Shown here: positions 7,899-16,284 of the stretch, in pieces
Layout: each line of letters starts with the position of its first letter
Position numbering within the stretch: position 1 is the stretch's first letter
Source: Parvularcula sp.
Lineage (GTDB): Bacteria; Pseudomonadota; Alphaproteobacteria; Caulobacterales; Parvularculaceae
NCBI GenBank assembly: GCA_002704915.1
Contig: PAIP01000030.1
Location: forward strand, 1-38,957
DNA: 38,957 nt
Direction: 5' to 3'
Translations under genes and position numbers: made by a program
The notes under the pieces: model-generated
The model's database searches: none
Told to the model about the DNA's origin: nothing
The model's input: only the letters and a program-made list of their open reading frames with translations

Positions 7899-9188
7899 AT
7901 GACGGTGTCGGCGGCCCAAGATCATGTTGCTGCGGCGGATCCCGCACCGATGGGAAACGGCGCGCCTGTTCTGGCGATGAATGATGAAATGATCCTGACG
8001 CTCAATTGTGGATCGTCGAGCCTTAAATTTGCTGTTTTTTCGCTCATCGCCGAGCCGCGCCGGTTGCTCCATGGCGCTGTCGTCCGGATCGGCGCCGATG
8101 ACAGCGCCTTGCGCGTCGTCAATGAGACGGGCGATGCGATCATTGATGAGGCGGCGCCATGCGTTAATCATCCGGCGGCGCTCGACTGGGCGATGACGCG
8201 GCTCGAAGCGGTCGTCAATGTCAGCGATATTCTTTATGTCGGTCATCGGGTCGTCCATGGCGGTCCCGATTGCGATTGTCCGAAACCGGTGACCGCACAG
8301 CTTGAAGCGCGTCTGCGCCGGCTGATCCCCCTGGCGCCGCTGCATCTGCCGGCGAATCTTGAAGGGATCGTTGCAGCCAGATTGCGACTGCCCAGGGCGC
8401 GCCACCTTGCCTGTTTCGATACGGCGTTTCATCAGTCCTCATCGATGCTTGCGCGCCGAACGGGCTTGCCGCGCGCTGTCGAACAAAATGAAATCCGTCG
8501 ATATGGGTATCACGGATTATCCTATGAATTTATCGTAGACCATCTTCGTCGGAACGAGGGCGAAGACGCCGCCAACGCGCCGTTGATCGTGGCGCATCTT
8601 GGCGCCGGCGCCTCGATGGCGGCGATCTCAAACGGACAAAGCGTCGATACGACCATGGGATTCTCAACGCTCTCCGGTCTTCCCATGGCGACAAGATGCG
8701 GCGACATTGATCCCGGACTTATATTGTATCTCTTGCAGGAGAAGGGCTGGTCGGCGAGCGATCTTCAAACGCTGCTCTATGAACAATCAGGGATTTTGGG
8801 GCTTTCCGGACGCAGCGGCGACATGCAGGCCCTGATGGCGACGCCGGTGGACGCCGATGCGCGCGAGGCGATCGATTTTTTCTGTTTTCAGGCACGAAAG
8901 CACATCGGGGCGCTTGCCGCCGCCATGGGGCGCATCAGCCGCATCGTCTTCACCGGCGGGATCGGCGCGCACGCGCCGGAGATTCGGGCGCAAATCTTAA
9001 GGCCCCTCGAAGCGCTGCTGCCGCTGCGGCTCGACAATGCCCGCAACGCCGACAATGATCCGCTGATCTCAAGCGATGGCTCGCTCATCAAGCTTAATGC
9101 TCTTAATACGGATGAAGAACTTGTGATCGCGCGCCATACGGCGGCGTTCGCGCGCGGAGAGGGCGCCCTCGCGCGAATTCATCAATGA
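7899..9188 (+). CDS. ackA: Acetate kinase
   Basis: Cytoplasmic enzyme interconverting acetate plus ATP and acetyl-phosphate plus ADP (or the propionate/butyrate equivalents). All family landmarks are present: LTLNCGSSSLKFAVF at the start of the fold, YVGHRVVHGG, PLAPLHLPANLEGI, ACFDTAFHQSS, the RRYGYHGLSYEF motif, VAHLGAGASMAAI, TTMGFSTLSGLPMATRCGDIDPG, SGRSGDMQ and FTGGIGAHAPEIR. The chosen ATG 7899 lies ten bases after AGGAG; GTG 7881 and ATG 7890 are in frame alternatives. The conserved fold itself only begins at about residue 27, so there is a short unconserved leader. The stop overlaps the pta start as ATGA, so the pair is coupled. The neighbouring PHA genes suggest acetyl-phosphate/acetyl-CoA exchange for storage polymer turnover. 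Confidence 0.95.
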   Translation: MTVSAAQDHVAAADPAPMGNGAPVLAMNDEMILTLNCGSSSLKFAVFSLIAEPRRLLHGAVVRIGADDSALRVVNETGDAIIDEAAPCVNHPAALDWAMTRLEAVVNVSDILYVGHRVVHGGPDCDCPKPVTAQLEARLRRLIPLAPLHLPANLEGIVAARLRLPRARHLACFDTAFHQSSSMLARRTGLPRAVEQNEIRRYGYHGLSYEFIVDHLRRNEGEDAANAPLIVAHLGAGASMAAISNGQSVDTTMGFSTLSGLPMATRCGDIDPGLILYLLQEKGWSASDLQTLLYEQSGILGLSGRSGDMQALMATPVDADAREAIDFFCFQARKHIGALAAAMGRISRIVFTGGIGAHAPEIRAQILRPLEALLPLRLDNARNADNDPLISSDGSLIKLNALNTDEELVIARHTAAFARGEGALARIHQ

Positions 9189-10198
9189 CACTGGAAACGC
9201 TGGACGATCTCTTCGCAATGACAGAGAATTTGCCGCCCCTGCGCGTCGGCATTGTTTGCGCCGAGCAGGAGGCGGTGCTCGAAACTGTGCGCGACGCCAA
9301 GGCGCGCAGGTTGATCAAGCCGCTCCTGATCGGCGATCCGGATAAGATTGCGGAAAAGGCGGATCGTATCGGTTTTGCGGTTGACCCGGACACTGTCGCG
9401 GCGGCCTGGTCGGAAGAGCAAGCGGCCGCAACCGGCTCGGGTTTGCTCGGCGGCGGCGGCGTTGACGCGCTGATGAAGGGCTATATCCACACGGATGTTT
9501 TCATGAAAGCGCTCTTGAGCACGAGCGCCAATTTGCGCCTTCCCGGCCGCCGCGTCAGTCATGTCTTTATCGCCGATATCCCCGCCTATCCGCGTCTCCT
9601 CGCCGTCACGGACGCTGCGGTGAATATCGCCCCGGATCTCACGGGCAAGATGCAGATCTTGCAAAACGCTATTGATGTCATGCACGGGATTGGCGTTGAC
9701 CGCCCGAAGGCCGCTGTCCTGTCCGCCATCGAAACCGTCAATGTGCTGATCGAGTCGACGACCGACGCGGCGGCGCTGGCGGTGATGGCGCGGCGCGGCC
9801 AGATCAAAGGCGCCGATGTTGACGGGCCGCTCGCTTTTGACAACGCGGTCTCCATCAAAGCCGCCGAAGTCAAAGGCCTTGTCTCGCCGGTCGCGGGCGT
9901 CGCCGACATTGTCCTCACCCCTGATCTCGTTTCCGGCAATATCCTCGCCAAGAATCTCGAATATCTCGCTGGCGCCACATTGGCGGGACTGGTCGTCGGT
10001 TTGAAGGCCCCGGTTGTCTTATCTTCGCGCGCCGATCCCCCGCCGGCGCGTCTGGCGGCGCTGGCGCTCGCCCGAATGCTGGCGCCGCCAAAACCTCAAT
10101 CCGTGTTGCGCCCTGCGCCTGACGATTTCGACGACGAGCCGGACGATTGTTGCGCGCCGATGCCGGAAGATGCGTGTTTTCCGAAGACCGGCGCATGA
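9185..10198 (+). CDS. pta: Phosphate acetyltransferase (Pta/Ptb domain)
   Basis: Transfers an acyl group between CoA and phosphate, linking acetyl-CoA to the acetyl-phosphate made by acetate kinase. It is the short single-domain form (337 aa). Landmarks are RVGIVCAEQEAVLETVRDAK, an early LLIGDPDKIAEKAD, the central GGGGVDALMKGYIHTDVFMKALL, RRVSHVFIADIP, VTDAAVNIAPDLTGKMQIL, the SAIETVN segment, and the C-terminal LTPDLVSGNILAKNLEYLAGA motif typical of phosphotransacylases. The C-terminal 30 residues are acidic with a CC pair and no obvious function. ATG 9185 overlaps the ackA stop (ATGA), and its own stop overlaps the phaC start in the same way. Substrate could be acetyl or butyryl groups; acetyl is favoured by the partner kinase. 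Confidence 0.93.
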   Translation: MTLETLDDLFAMTENLPPLRVGIVCAEQEAVLETVRDAKARRLIKPLLIGDPDKIAEKADRIGFAVDPDTVAAAWSEEQAAATGSGLLGGGGVDALMKGYIHTDVFMKALLSTSANLRLPGRRVSHVFIADIPAYPRLLAVTDAAVNIAPDLTGKMQILQNAIDVMHGIGVDRPKAAVLSAIETVNVLIESTTDAAALAVMARRGQIKGADVDGPLAFDNAVSIKAAEVKGLVSPVAGVADIVLTPDLVSGNILAKNLEYLAGATLAGLVVGLKAPVVLSSRADPPPARLAALALARMLAPPKPQSVLRPAPDDFDDEPDDCCAPMPEDACFPKTGA

Positions 10199-11937
10199 TG
10201 GAACAACGGACGGAGATCATAAACGTCGCTTCGCCGTCTCTATCGGAGCCGCCGTCCTTCGACCGCGCCATGGACGCCGCAATCGGGAAGGTCACGGGTG
10301 GAGTGTCGCCGACGGCGCTGGCGCTCGCTTATCTGGACTGTGCGCTGCATGTCTCGAAATCTATCGACACGCAAGCCGATCTCATTACCTCCGCTGCAAG
10401 CGCTTATTGGCGCTTTGTCGATTATTGCCTGCGCGCCTGCGCCGATCCCGATTGTGAAACCTGCATTGAGCCAGAAGCGCGCGACAAGCGGTTTGCAGAT
10501 AATCTCTGGCAAACGCAGCCTTTCCGCGCTTATGCGCAAGGCTTTTTGCTGGCCCAGGACTGGTGGGCCCGCGCGATGACGGCGCCGCCAGGCGTCGACA
10601 AACATCACCAAGACGTTGTCACCTTCGTCGCCCGGCAGCTTCTTGACGTGGCCTCGCCTGCGAATTTTCCGGCGACCAACCCGGCGATCATCGCCCAGAC
10701 CCTTAAAGAGGGCGGGCGCAATCTTCAGCGCGGGTTTTGGCTATGGCTCAACGACTGGACCCGCGCGCTCGACGGCGCGCCGAGTGCTGACATCAGCGAC
10801 TATGTTCTCGGCCGCGATCTCGCGACGACGCCGGGCGAGGTCGTCTTTCGAAACGAGTTGATCGAACTCATTCAATATGCACCGCAGACGGAGAAAACCC
10901 ATCCCGAGCCGATCCTGATCACGCCGGCCTGGATCATGAAATACTACATCCTCGATCTGTCGCCGGAGAACTCTCTGGTCCGCTATCTTGTGGAGAACGG
11001 CTTCACCGTCTTCATGATTTCCTGGAAGAATCCGACGGCCGCCGACCGCGATCTGTCCCTTGAAGACTATCGGCGGCTCGGCGTCGACGCCGCGGTCAGC
11101 CAAGTTGCGTCGATTGCGCCCGGCAAGCTTCATCTCGTCGGCTATTGTCTTGGCGGCACGCTCGCCGCGATCGCTGCAGCCGCCATGGCGCGGGACAGGG
11201 ACGACCGGCTTCAATCGCTGACCTTGCTCGCTGCGCAAACAGATTTCACCGAAGCCGGGGAGTTGACGCTTTTTGTCGATGAAGCGCAAGTGACGTTTTT
11301 GGAAAACGTCATGGCCGAGCAAGGCTATCTGGACGCCTGGCAGATGGCCGGCGCCTTTCAGTTGCTGCGCTCAAGCGATCTCATCTGGTCGAAAATGGTG
11401 CGCAGCTATTGGCTCGGCGAGCCGCCCGCGATGTTCGATCTCATGGCCTGGAACGCGGATGCGACCCGCATGCCATATAAGATGCATGCGGAATATCTTC
11501 GAAAGCTTTTCCTGAATAATGAGTTTGCACAAGAGAAGTATTTTGTCGAGGGCAGGCCTGTCGCCTTACGGGACGTGCGCGCGCCGATCTTCGCTGTCGG
11601 CACGGAACGCGATCACGTGGCGCCCTGGCGGTCGGTTTACAAAATTCACGCGCAGGCGAGCGCGGACGTCACCTTTGTTTTGACGAGCGGCGGGCATAAC
11701 GCCGGTGTCGTCAATCCGCCGGGCCCGAAAAAAAGGCGCCACCAGATCGCGACTCACGACGATCTTCAGGCGTATGTCGATCCCGACGCATGGCGCGCCG
11801 CCGCGGCGCACCACGAAGGCTCCTGGTGGCCGTGCTGGCTTGAGTGGCTTGAGGAATGTTCCTCGGCGCCAGTAGCGGCGCCGAAAACAGCGCCGTCGAT
11901 CGCGCCGACGCCCGGCGCTTATGTGTTGGAGCGCTAG
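10195..11937 (+). CDS. phaC: Polyhydroxyalkanoate synthase, class I type
   Basis: Polymerises (R)-3-hydroxyacyl-CoA into PHA at the granule surface. The 580-aa product has the class I layout: an N-terminal domain with PFRAYAQGFLLAQDWW, NFPATNPAIIAQTLKEGGRNLQRG (about 157-180), PAWIMKYYILDLSPENSLVRYLVENGF (about 244-270) and FMISWKNPTAADRDLSLEDY. The lipase-like box is GYCLGG with nucleophile C318, then D473 in GTERDHVAPW and H501 in SGGHNAGVVNPPG, giving a complete Cys-Asp-His triad. Start ATG 10195 is chosen because it overlaps the pta stop (ATGA). No phaA or phaB is present in the window, so precursors come from elsewhere or through other routes. Phasin and the DUF3141 protein lie in the same gene block. 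Confidence 0.95.
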   Translation: MMEQRTEIINVASPSLSEPPSFDRAMDAAIGKVTGGVSPTALALAYLDCALHVSKSIDTQADLITSAASAYWRFVDYCLRACADPDCETCIEPEARDKRFADNLWQTQPFRAYAQGFLLAQDWWARAMTAPPGVDKHHQDVVTFVARQLLDVASPANFPATNPAIIAQTLKEGGRNLQRGFWLWLNDWTRALDGAPSADISDYVLGRDLATTPGEVVFRNELIELIQYAPQTEKTHPEPILITPAWIMKYYILDLSPENSLVRYLVENGFTVFMISWKNPTAADRDLSLEDYRRLGVDAAVSQVASIAPGKLHLVGYCLGGTLAAIAAAAMARDRDDRLQSLTLLAAQTDFTEAGELTLFVDEAQVTFLENVMAEQGYLDAWQMAGAFQLLRSSDLIWSKMVRSYWLGEPPAMFDLMAWNADATRMPYKMHAEYLRKLFLNNEFAQEKYFVEGRPVALRDVRAPIFAVGTERDHVAPWRSVYKIHAQASADVTFVLTSGGHNAGVVNPPGPKKRRHQIATHDDLQAYVDPDAWRAAAAHHEGSWWPCWLEWLEECSSAPVAAPKTAPSIAPTPGAYVLER

Positions 11938-11940
11938 GCG

Positions 11941-13092
11941 ATGGCGGCGGGAATCGATGCGCCCATAACGGTGATCGGCGCCGGGCCTTCGGGGCTCGCA
12001 AGCGCCATAGTTCTGGCGCGTGGCGGCCGCCGCGTCATTGTGCGCGAGCGCCGCCGCAATGTCGGCGCGCGTTTCCATGGCGACTTTCAGGGTCTGGAAA
12101 ACTGGAGCGCGGAACGCGATGTCCTCGATGAATTCAGAGATCTCGGCGTACCTGTAGAGGCGCCGCTGCATCCGGTCTATCGCGGCGAGGCTTATGATTT
12201 TATGGGCCGGCGCTTCCCGGTTTCGGACGACAAGCCGCTTTATTATCTTCTGCGCCGCGGGCCGGGCGGCGGCACGCTAGACGAAGCGCTGCTTAAAGAA
12301 GCGCGCGCGGCAGGCGCCGAAATCAGGTTTGGCGACGAAGTCAAGCGCGCGCCAAAAAACGCGGTGATCGCGACCGGTCCCCGGCGGGCCGACGTTATCG
12401 CTTCCGGCTATACGTTCCGTACAAAGATGGATGACGCCCAGCATGTCTGTTTCGACGACAGGCTGGCGCCGTGGGGCTACGCCTATCTTCTTATTGCGGA
12501 TGGCCGCGGCACGCTGGCGGTCTGCATGTTTCGCGATTTCAAACGGCATCGCGAATGTCTTGAAGCGGCGAAAGCGTTTTTCCAACAACATTCGGGCCTG
12601 GTGATGTGCGATCCGAAGCCGTTCGGCGGCTACGGCATGCTCTCACGCATCACGCGGGTCGAGCGAAAGGGGCGCCGGCTGGTTGGCGAACGCGCCGGGT
12701 TGCAGGACGGTCTCGCCGGTTTCGGGCTTCGTTACGCTATCACATCCGGCGCGCTTGCGGCGCAGAGCTTTTTAGGCGGCGCATCCTACGAGAAACTATT
12801 GCGCCGCCGCCTCGGATCCATTCATGGCGCCGGCGTGGTCAACCGCCTGGTCTTTCAAGTCGTCGGGGATAAGGGGCGCGCCTGGGCGCTTGCCCGATTG
12901 TCCGAGCGCGTCGGACGGCGCGGTTTACGGCGGCTTTATCGCGGCTCGCTCGTTCATCGCGCGCTTTTCCCCATCGCGGCGGCCGGATTTGGCGACCGGC
13001 TTAATCATCCCGGCTGCCGCCATGTGGATTGCGACTGCCCGTGGTGCCGCATGACCGAAAAGCGCGATCGACTGCCCGATTTGCAGCTTTGA
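11941..13092 (+). CDS. FAD-dependent oxidoreductase, geranylgeranyl-reductase-like, with C-terminal Cys cluster
   Basis: Flavoprotein of the GGR/PHBH-like group, 383 aa. The dinucleotide-binding start TVIGAGPSGLASAIVLARGG (about 10-29) is followed by RERRRNVGARFHGDFQGLENW. A middle region carries RRGPGGGTLDEALLKEARAAGAEI, and the second FAD motif is LVGERAGLQDGLAGFGLRYAITSG (about 240-265), which is typical of geranylgeranyl reductase relatives. The C-terminus has C-x4-C-x-C-x2-C, suited to metal or redox binding and unusual for the family. It starts three bases after the phaC stop, with GGAG eleven bases upstream, and precedes fabI by 60 bp. An oxygen- or electron-linked reduction of a lipid or acyl substrate is conceivable, but the substrate cannot be told. 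Confidence 0.8.
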   Translation: MAAGIDAPITVIGAGPSGLASAIVLARGGRRVIVRERRRNVGARFHGDFQGLENWSAERDVLDEFRDLGVPVEAPLHPVYRGEAYDFMGRRFPVSDDKPLYYLLRRGPGGGTLDEALLKEARAAGAEIRFGDEVKRAPKNAVIATGPRRADVIASGYTFRTKMDDAQHVCFDDRLAPWGYAYLLIADGRGTLAVCMFRDFKRHRECLEAAKAFFQQHSGLVMCDPKPFGGYGMLSRITRVERKGRRLVGERAGLQDGLAGFGLRYAITSGALAAQSFLGGASYEKLLRRRLGSIHGAGVVNRLVFQVVGDKGRAWALARLSERVGRRGLRRLYRGSLVHRALFPIAAAGFGDRLNHPGCRHVDCDCPWCRMTEKRDRLPDLQL

Positions 13093-13152
13093 GGGGAAGA
13101 GCGGGGGCGTTCGTACTAACTGGAAGGATCAAAGCAATTGTGCTCGGAAAAC

Positions 13153-13926
13153 ATGAATCTCACCGGCAAGACAGGTCTTGTGGTCGGCGTCGCCAATCAG
13201 AGCAGTCTCGCCTGGGCGGCGGCGAAACGTCTGCGCAATGCGGGCGCCGATCTCGCAATGACCTATCTCAACGACAAGGCGAGGCCGTTCGTCGAGCCGC
13301 TGGCTCGGGATCTTGGCGCGGAGATTTTTGAACCCTGTAATGTTAATGAAGAGGGCTCCCTCGAAGCGGTGTTTGAAAAAATCGCTAGGCAATGGGACCG
13401 CCTTGATTTCTGTTTTCACTCGATCGCCTGGGCGCGGAAGGAAGACCTCCACGGACGGCTGACGGACTGCTCGGCGGAAGGTTTCGCGGAATCGATGCTT
13501 GTCTCCTGCCATTCCTTTATCCGGATGGCCCATCTCGCCGAGCCCTTGATGCGGGACGGGGGCAGCCTGACGACATTGAGTTTTTTCGGCGCGGAACGGG
13601 TCGTGGATCATTATAACGTGATGGGCCCGGTGAAAGCCGCGCTTGAAAGCTCTGTACGCTATCTCGCCCATGAGCTCGGGCCCAAATCGATCCGCGTCAA
13701 TGCACTATCGGCGGGCGCCGTTGCGACGCGCGCGGCGTCCGGGATCGAGCATTTCGACGAGCTGTTGGACGAGACGAGCGCCAAGGCGCCGTTGCGCCGC
13801 ACGATCGACGCCGACGAAGTCGGCCGCGCGGCGCTCTTTCTGGCGAGCGACTATGCGAGCGGCATTACCGGCGAAACCATGCATGTGGACGCTGGTTATC
13901 ACATCGAAGGGATGGTGTTCCATTGA
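13153..13926 (+). CDS. fabI: Enoyl-[acyl-carrier-protein] reductase, FabI type
   Basis: NADH-dependent reductase of the short-chain dehydrogenase superfamily, acting in the last step of fatty acid elongation. The 257-aa form from ATG 13153 begins MNLTGKTGLVVGVANQSSLAW, the FabI form of the nucleotide-binding loop; an in-frame TTG at 13138 with better-spaced GGAAGG is possible. Also present are FCFHSIAWARKEDLHGRLTDCS, the catalytic pair Y154 and K161 in HYNVMGPVKAALE, and ITGETMHVDAGYHIEGM at the end. The second conserved tyrosine of FabI (E. coli Y146) is replaced by F144 (TLSFFGAE). The gene lies with ackA, pta and phaC and is probably a paralogue of a housekeeping copy. It ends in a TGATG overlap with the YHS gene. 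Confidence 0.92.
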   Translation: MNLTGKTGLVVGVANQSSLAWAAAKRLRNAGADLAMTYLNDKARPFVEPLARDLGAEIFEPCNVNEEGSLEAVFEKIARQWDRLDFCFHSIAWARKEDLHGRLTDCSAEGFAESMLVSCHSFIRMAHLAEPLMRDGGSLTTLSFFGAERVVDHYNVMGPVKAALESSVRYLAHELGPKSIRVNALSAGAVATRAASGIEHFDELLDETSAKAPLRRTIDADEVGRAALFLASDYASGITGETMHVDAGYHIEGMVFH

Positions 13927-14156
13927 TGAGTGCAAGCGACATGAAAACGAGCGTGGAGGACCCTGTCTGCAGGACAACCTTCGACGTCGCCGACGCTGCG
14001 GCCCAGGAGGAGCATGAGGGCTGGGCGTATTTCTTCTGTTCGATTGAATGCCGCCAAAAATTTATTCGTCAGCCTGCAAAGTTCGCCAGTAAGCCGACCA
14101 TTATTGCACATAAAACGCGCCGGTCGCGCGCTCGGAGCAAGGCCGGCCAGCCATAG
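13926..14156 (+). CDS. YHS domain protein
   Basis: Short soluble protein of 76 aa carrying one YHS domain, a treble-clef-like metal-binding unit common next to copper and heavy-metal ATPases. The domain reads EDPVCRTTF, then about 20 residues on GWAYFFCSIECRQKFIRQPAKF, so it keeps the two cysteine positions (DPVC and FCSIEC). The C-terminal 20 residues are basic. Its ATG overlaps the fabI stop (TGATG) and it precedes the copper ATPase copB by 37 bp. It therefore joins the PHA block to the copper block on one likely transcript. Copper delivery or buffering for CopB is an inference. Confidence 0.85.
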   Translation: MSASDMKTSVEDPVCRTTFDVADAAAQEEHEGWAYFFCSIECRQKFIRQPAKFASKPTIIAHKTRRSRARSKAGQP

Positions 14157-14173
14157 TTTATTTTTCACAATAA

Positions 14174-14188
14174 AGACCAAGGGGGTCT
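14174..14188 (+). promoter_or_regulatory. Hairpin over the copB ribosome binding site
   Basis: AGACC at 14174-14178 can pair with GGTCT at 14184-14188. The purine-rich AAGGG ribosome site would sit in the five-base loop just upstream of ATG 14194. The stem is short (5 bp). It could modulate copB translation or be incidental. Confidence 0.25.
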
Positions 14189-14193
14189 CTTTT

Positions 14194-16284
14194 ATGGACC
14201 ATACGACACACGCTCATCACGCTCACAAAAAACACTCCGGCCATGAGCATCACGGCCATCAGGGCGGTCATGGCGCGAGCGCCGGCGGCCATGATCACGA
14301 GGCCATGGTCGCCGATTATCGCAAGCGGTTTTGGGTGACGCTTGTCCTGACGATTCCGATCTTGGCGCTCGCGCCGATGATCCAGGGCTTTTTGGGCCTT
14401 GAAGAAATATTGGCGTTCCCGGGCGACAGTTACGTGCTCGCGCTCCTGTCAAGCATTGTCTATTTCTATGGCGGCTGGCCGTTCCTGAAAGGTCTGTGGA
14501 CGGAAGTCTCGGCGCGCAATATCGGCATGATGACCCTCATTGGGGTCGCAATCTCGGCGGCGTATATCTACTCGATGGCCGTGACCGTCACCGGCGCTCA
14601 GGAAACATTCTTCTGGGAGCTCGCGACCCTAATTGCGATCATGCTGTTCGGTCACTGGATCGAGATGAAATCGGTCATGGGCGCGGGAAAGGCGCTCGAA
14701 AAGTTGGCGCGCCTGATGCCGGATACGGCCCATCTCGTGAATGAAGACGGTTCTGTCACCGATGTTCCCGTTTCACAGCTCAAAAATGGCGATAATTTGC
14801 TGATCAAGCCGGGCGAAAAAGTACCGGCGGACGGAGTGATCGTGAAAGGAGAAACCTCCGTTAACGAATCGATGCTGACAGGCGAGTCGAAACCGGTTGC
14901 AAAAATTGAGGGCGCGCAAGTGATCGGCGGATCGATCAACGGCGAGGGCTCGATTACCGTCGCGGTGGCAAAGACCGGCGATGAAACCTTTCTGTCAAGC
15001 GTCATCCGGCTTGTCGAAGAGGCGCAGGCCAGCAAGTCGAAAACCCAAGACCTTGCGAACACTGCGGCAAAATGGCTGACTTATATCGCGCTCTTCGGCG
15101 GTTTTTTCACCGCCTTCGGCTGGACGGCGCTGACCGGGCAGGGCTTCGCCTTCGCCATGGAGCGCGCCGTAACGGTGATGGTCATCGCCTGTCCGCATGC
15201 GCTTGGCCTCGCCGTGCCGCTCGTTGTCGCGCGCTCGACGGCGATCGCTGCCACCAACGGGCTTCTCATTAGAGACCGCACCGCCTTCGAAGAAGCGCGC
15301 AATATCGACGCCATCATCTTCGACAAGACGGGCACGTTGACGCAAGGCGCGTTCGGCATTACCGACACGCTGGTCTTTTCCGACAGCTATACCCCGCATG
15401 AAGTCGTAGCCTATGCGGCCTCGATCGAGGCTCATTCGGAACATCCCATCGCAAAGGGCATCGTCAAGGACGCGAAGGAAAAATGGGACGTTGAGAATTT
15501 CCGGGCGATCCCCGGCAAGGGCGCGGAAGGCGTCGTGAAGGGAAAGGACGTAAAAGCGGTCAGTCCCGGTTATATCCGCAGCAACGGATTTTCCGCGGAC
15601 GATCCGCGCATCGAGGAGCTGAGCCGTCAGGGCAAAACGGTCATCTTCGTCCTGATCGATAACGTGCTTGCCGGCGCGATTGCGCTTGCAGACATTATCC
15701 GGCCGGAATCGAAACAGGCGATCGCACAGCTTCGCCGCATGGGCGTTCAATGCATCATGCTCACCGGCGACAATAAGGAAGTCGCCAAATGGGTGGGCGA
15801 GGAAATCGGTCTCGATGAAGTGATCGCCGAAGTCCTGCCGGATGAAAAAGCTGCAAAAGTAAAAGAGGTGCAGGCCCGCGGCCTCGTCGTCGCGATGACC
15901 GGCGACGGCGTTAATGACGCGCCGGCCCTGGCGCAGGCGAATGTCGGCATCGCCATCGGCGCCGGCACCGACGTCGCGATCGAAACGGCGGACATCATCC
16001 TGGTCAAGAGCAATCCGCTTGACGTCGCTGCCATTCTCGGTCTCGCCCGCGCAACCTACGGCAAGATGATTCAAAACCTCTTCTGGGCGACGGGGTACAA
16101 CACTATCGCGATACCCGCCGCCGCAGGCGCGTTTTTTCCGCTTGGCATCATCCTCAGCCCCGCCATCGGCGCCGTCTTCATGTCGTCGAGCACGATTATC
16201 TGCGCGATCAACGCCCAGTTGTTGCGCCTCAAGGAACGCAAAGACGTCGCTGAGGGATCGCTCTATGAAGATCACGCAGGATAA
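14194..16284 (+). CDS. copB: Copper-translocating P-type ATPase, CopB type (CPH)
   Basis: P1B-type ATPase pumping copper (classically Cu(II), possibly Ag) out of the cytoplasm. The start at 14194 follows an AAGGGGG site and gives 696 aa. The first 40 residues are a His/Gly-rich sensor tail (HHAHKKHSGHEHHGHQ) instead of an HMA domain. The actuator loop has MLTGESKPV. The intramembrane metal motif is C333-P334-H335, the mark of the P1B-3/CopB subgroup. The phosphorylation site is D377 in DKTGTLTQG, followed by the SEHPIAKG motif and the [14 protein letters not shown] hinge. About eight membrane helices can be seen. The preceding YHS gene and the following DUF2933 gene are usual companions of such pumps. 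Confidence 0.95.
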   Translation: MDHTTHAHHAHKKHSGHEHHGHQGGHGASAGGHDHEAMVADYRKRFWVTLVLTIPILALAPMIQGFLGLEEILAFPGDSYVLALLSSIVYFYGGWPFLKGLWTEVSARNIGMMTLIGVAISAAYIYSMAVTVTGAQETFFWELATLIAIMLFGHWIEMKSVMGAGKALEKLARLMPDTAHLVNEDGSVTDVPVSQLKNGDNLLIKPGEKVPADGVIVKGETSVNESMLTGESKPVAKIEGAQVIGGSINGEGSITVAVAKTGDETFLSSVIRLVEEAQASKSKTQDLANTAAKWLTYIALFGGFFTAFGWTALTGQGFAFAMERAVTVMVIACPHALGLAVPLVVARSTAIAATNGLLIRDRTAFEEARNIDAIIFDKTGTLTQGAFGITDTLVFSDSYTPHEVVAYAASIEAHSEHPIAKGIVKDAKEKWDVENFRAIPGKGAEGVVKGKDVKAVSPGYIRSNGFSADDPRIEELSRQGKTVIFVLIDNVLAGAIALADIIRPESKQAIAQLRRMGVQCIMLTGDNKEVAKWVGEEIGLDEVIAEVLPDEKAAKVKEVQARGLVVAMTGDGVNDAPALAQANVGIAIGAGTDVAIETADIILVKSNPLDVAAILGLARATYGKMIQNLFWATGYNTIAIPAAAGAFFPLGIILSPAIGAVFMSSSTIICAINAQLLRLKERKDVAEGSLYEDHAG

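Noticed and set aside
13116-13130. ACTGGAAGG half-site before fabI resembling half of a CueR box
   Set aside because: The other half is not present, and the GGAAGG is better explained as a ribosome site.
14995-16275. 426-codon minus-strand frame opposite copB
   Set aside because: The copB frame carries every P-type ATPase motif; the antisense frame has none.
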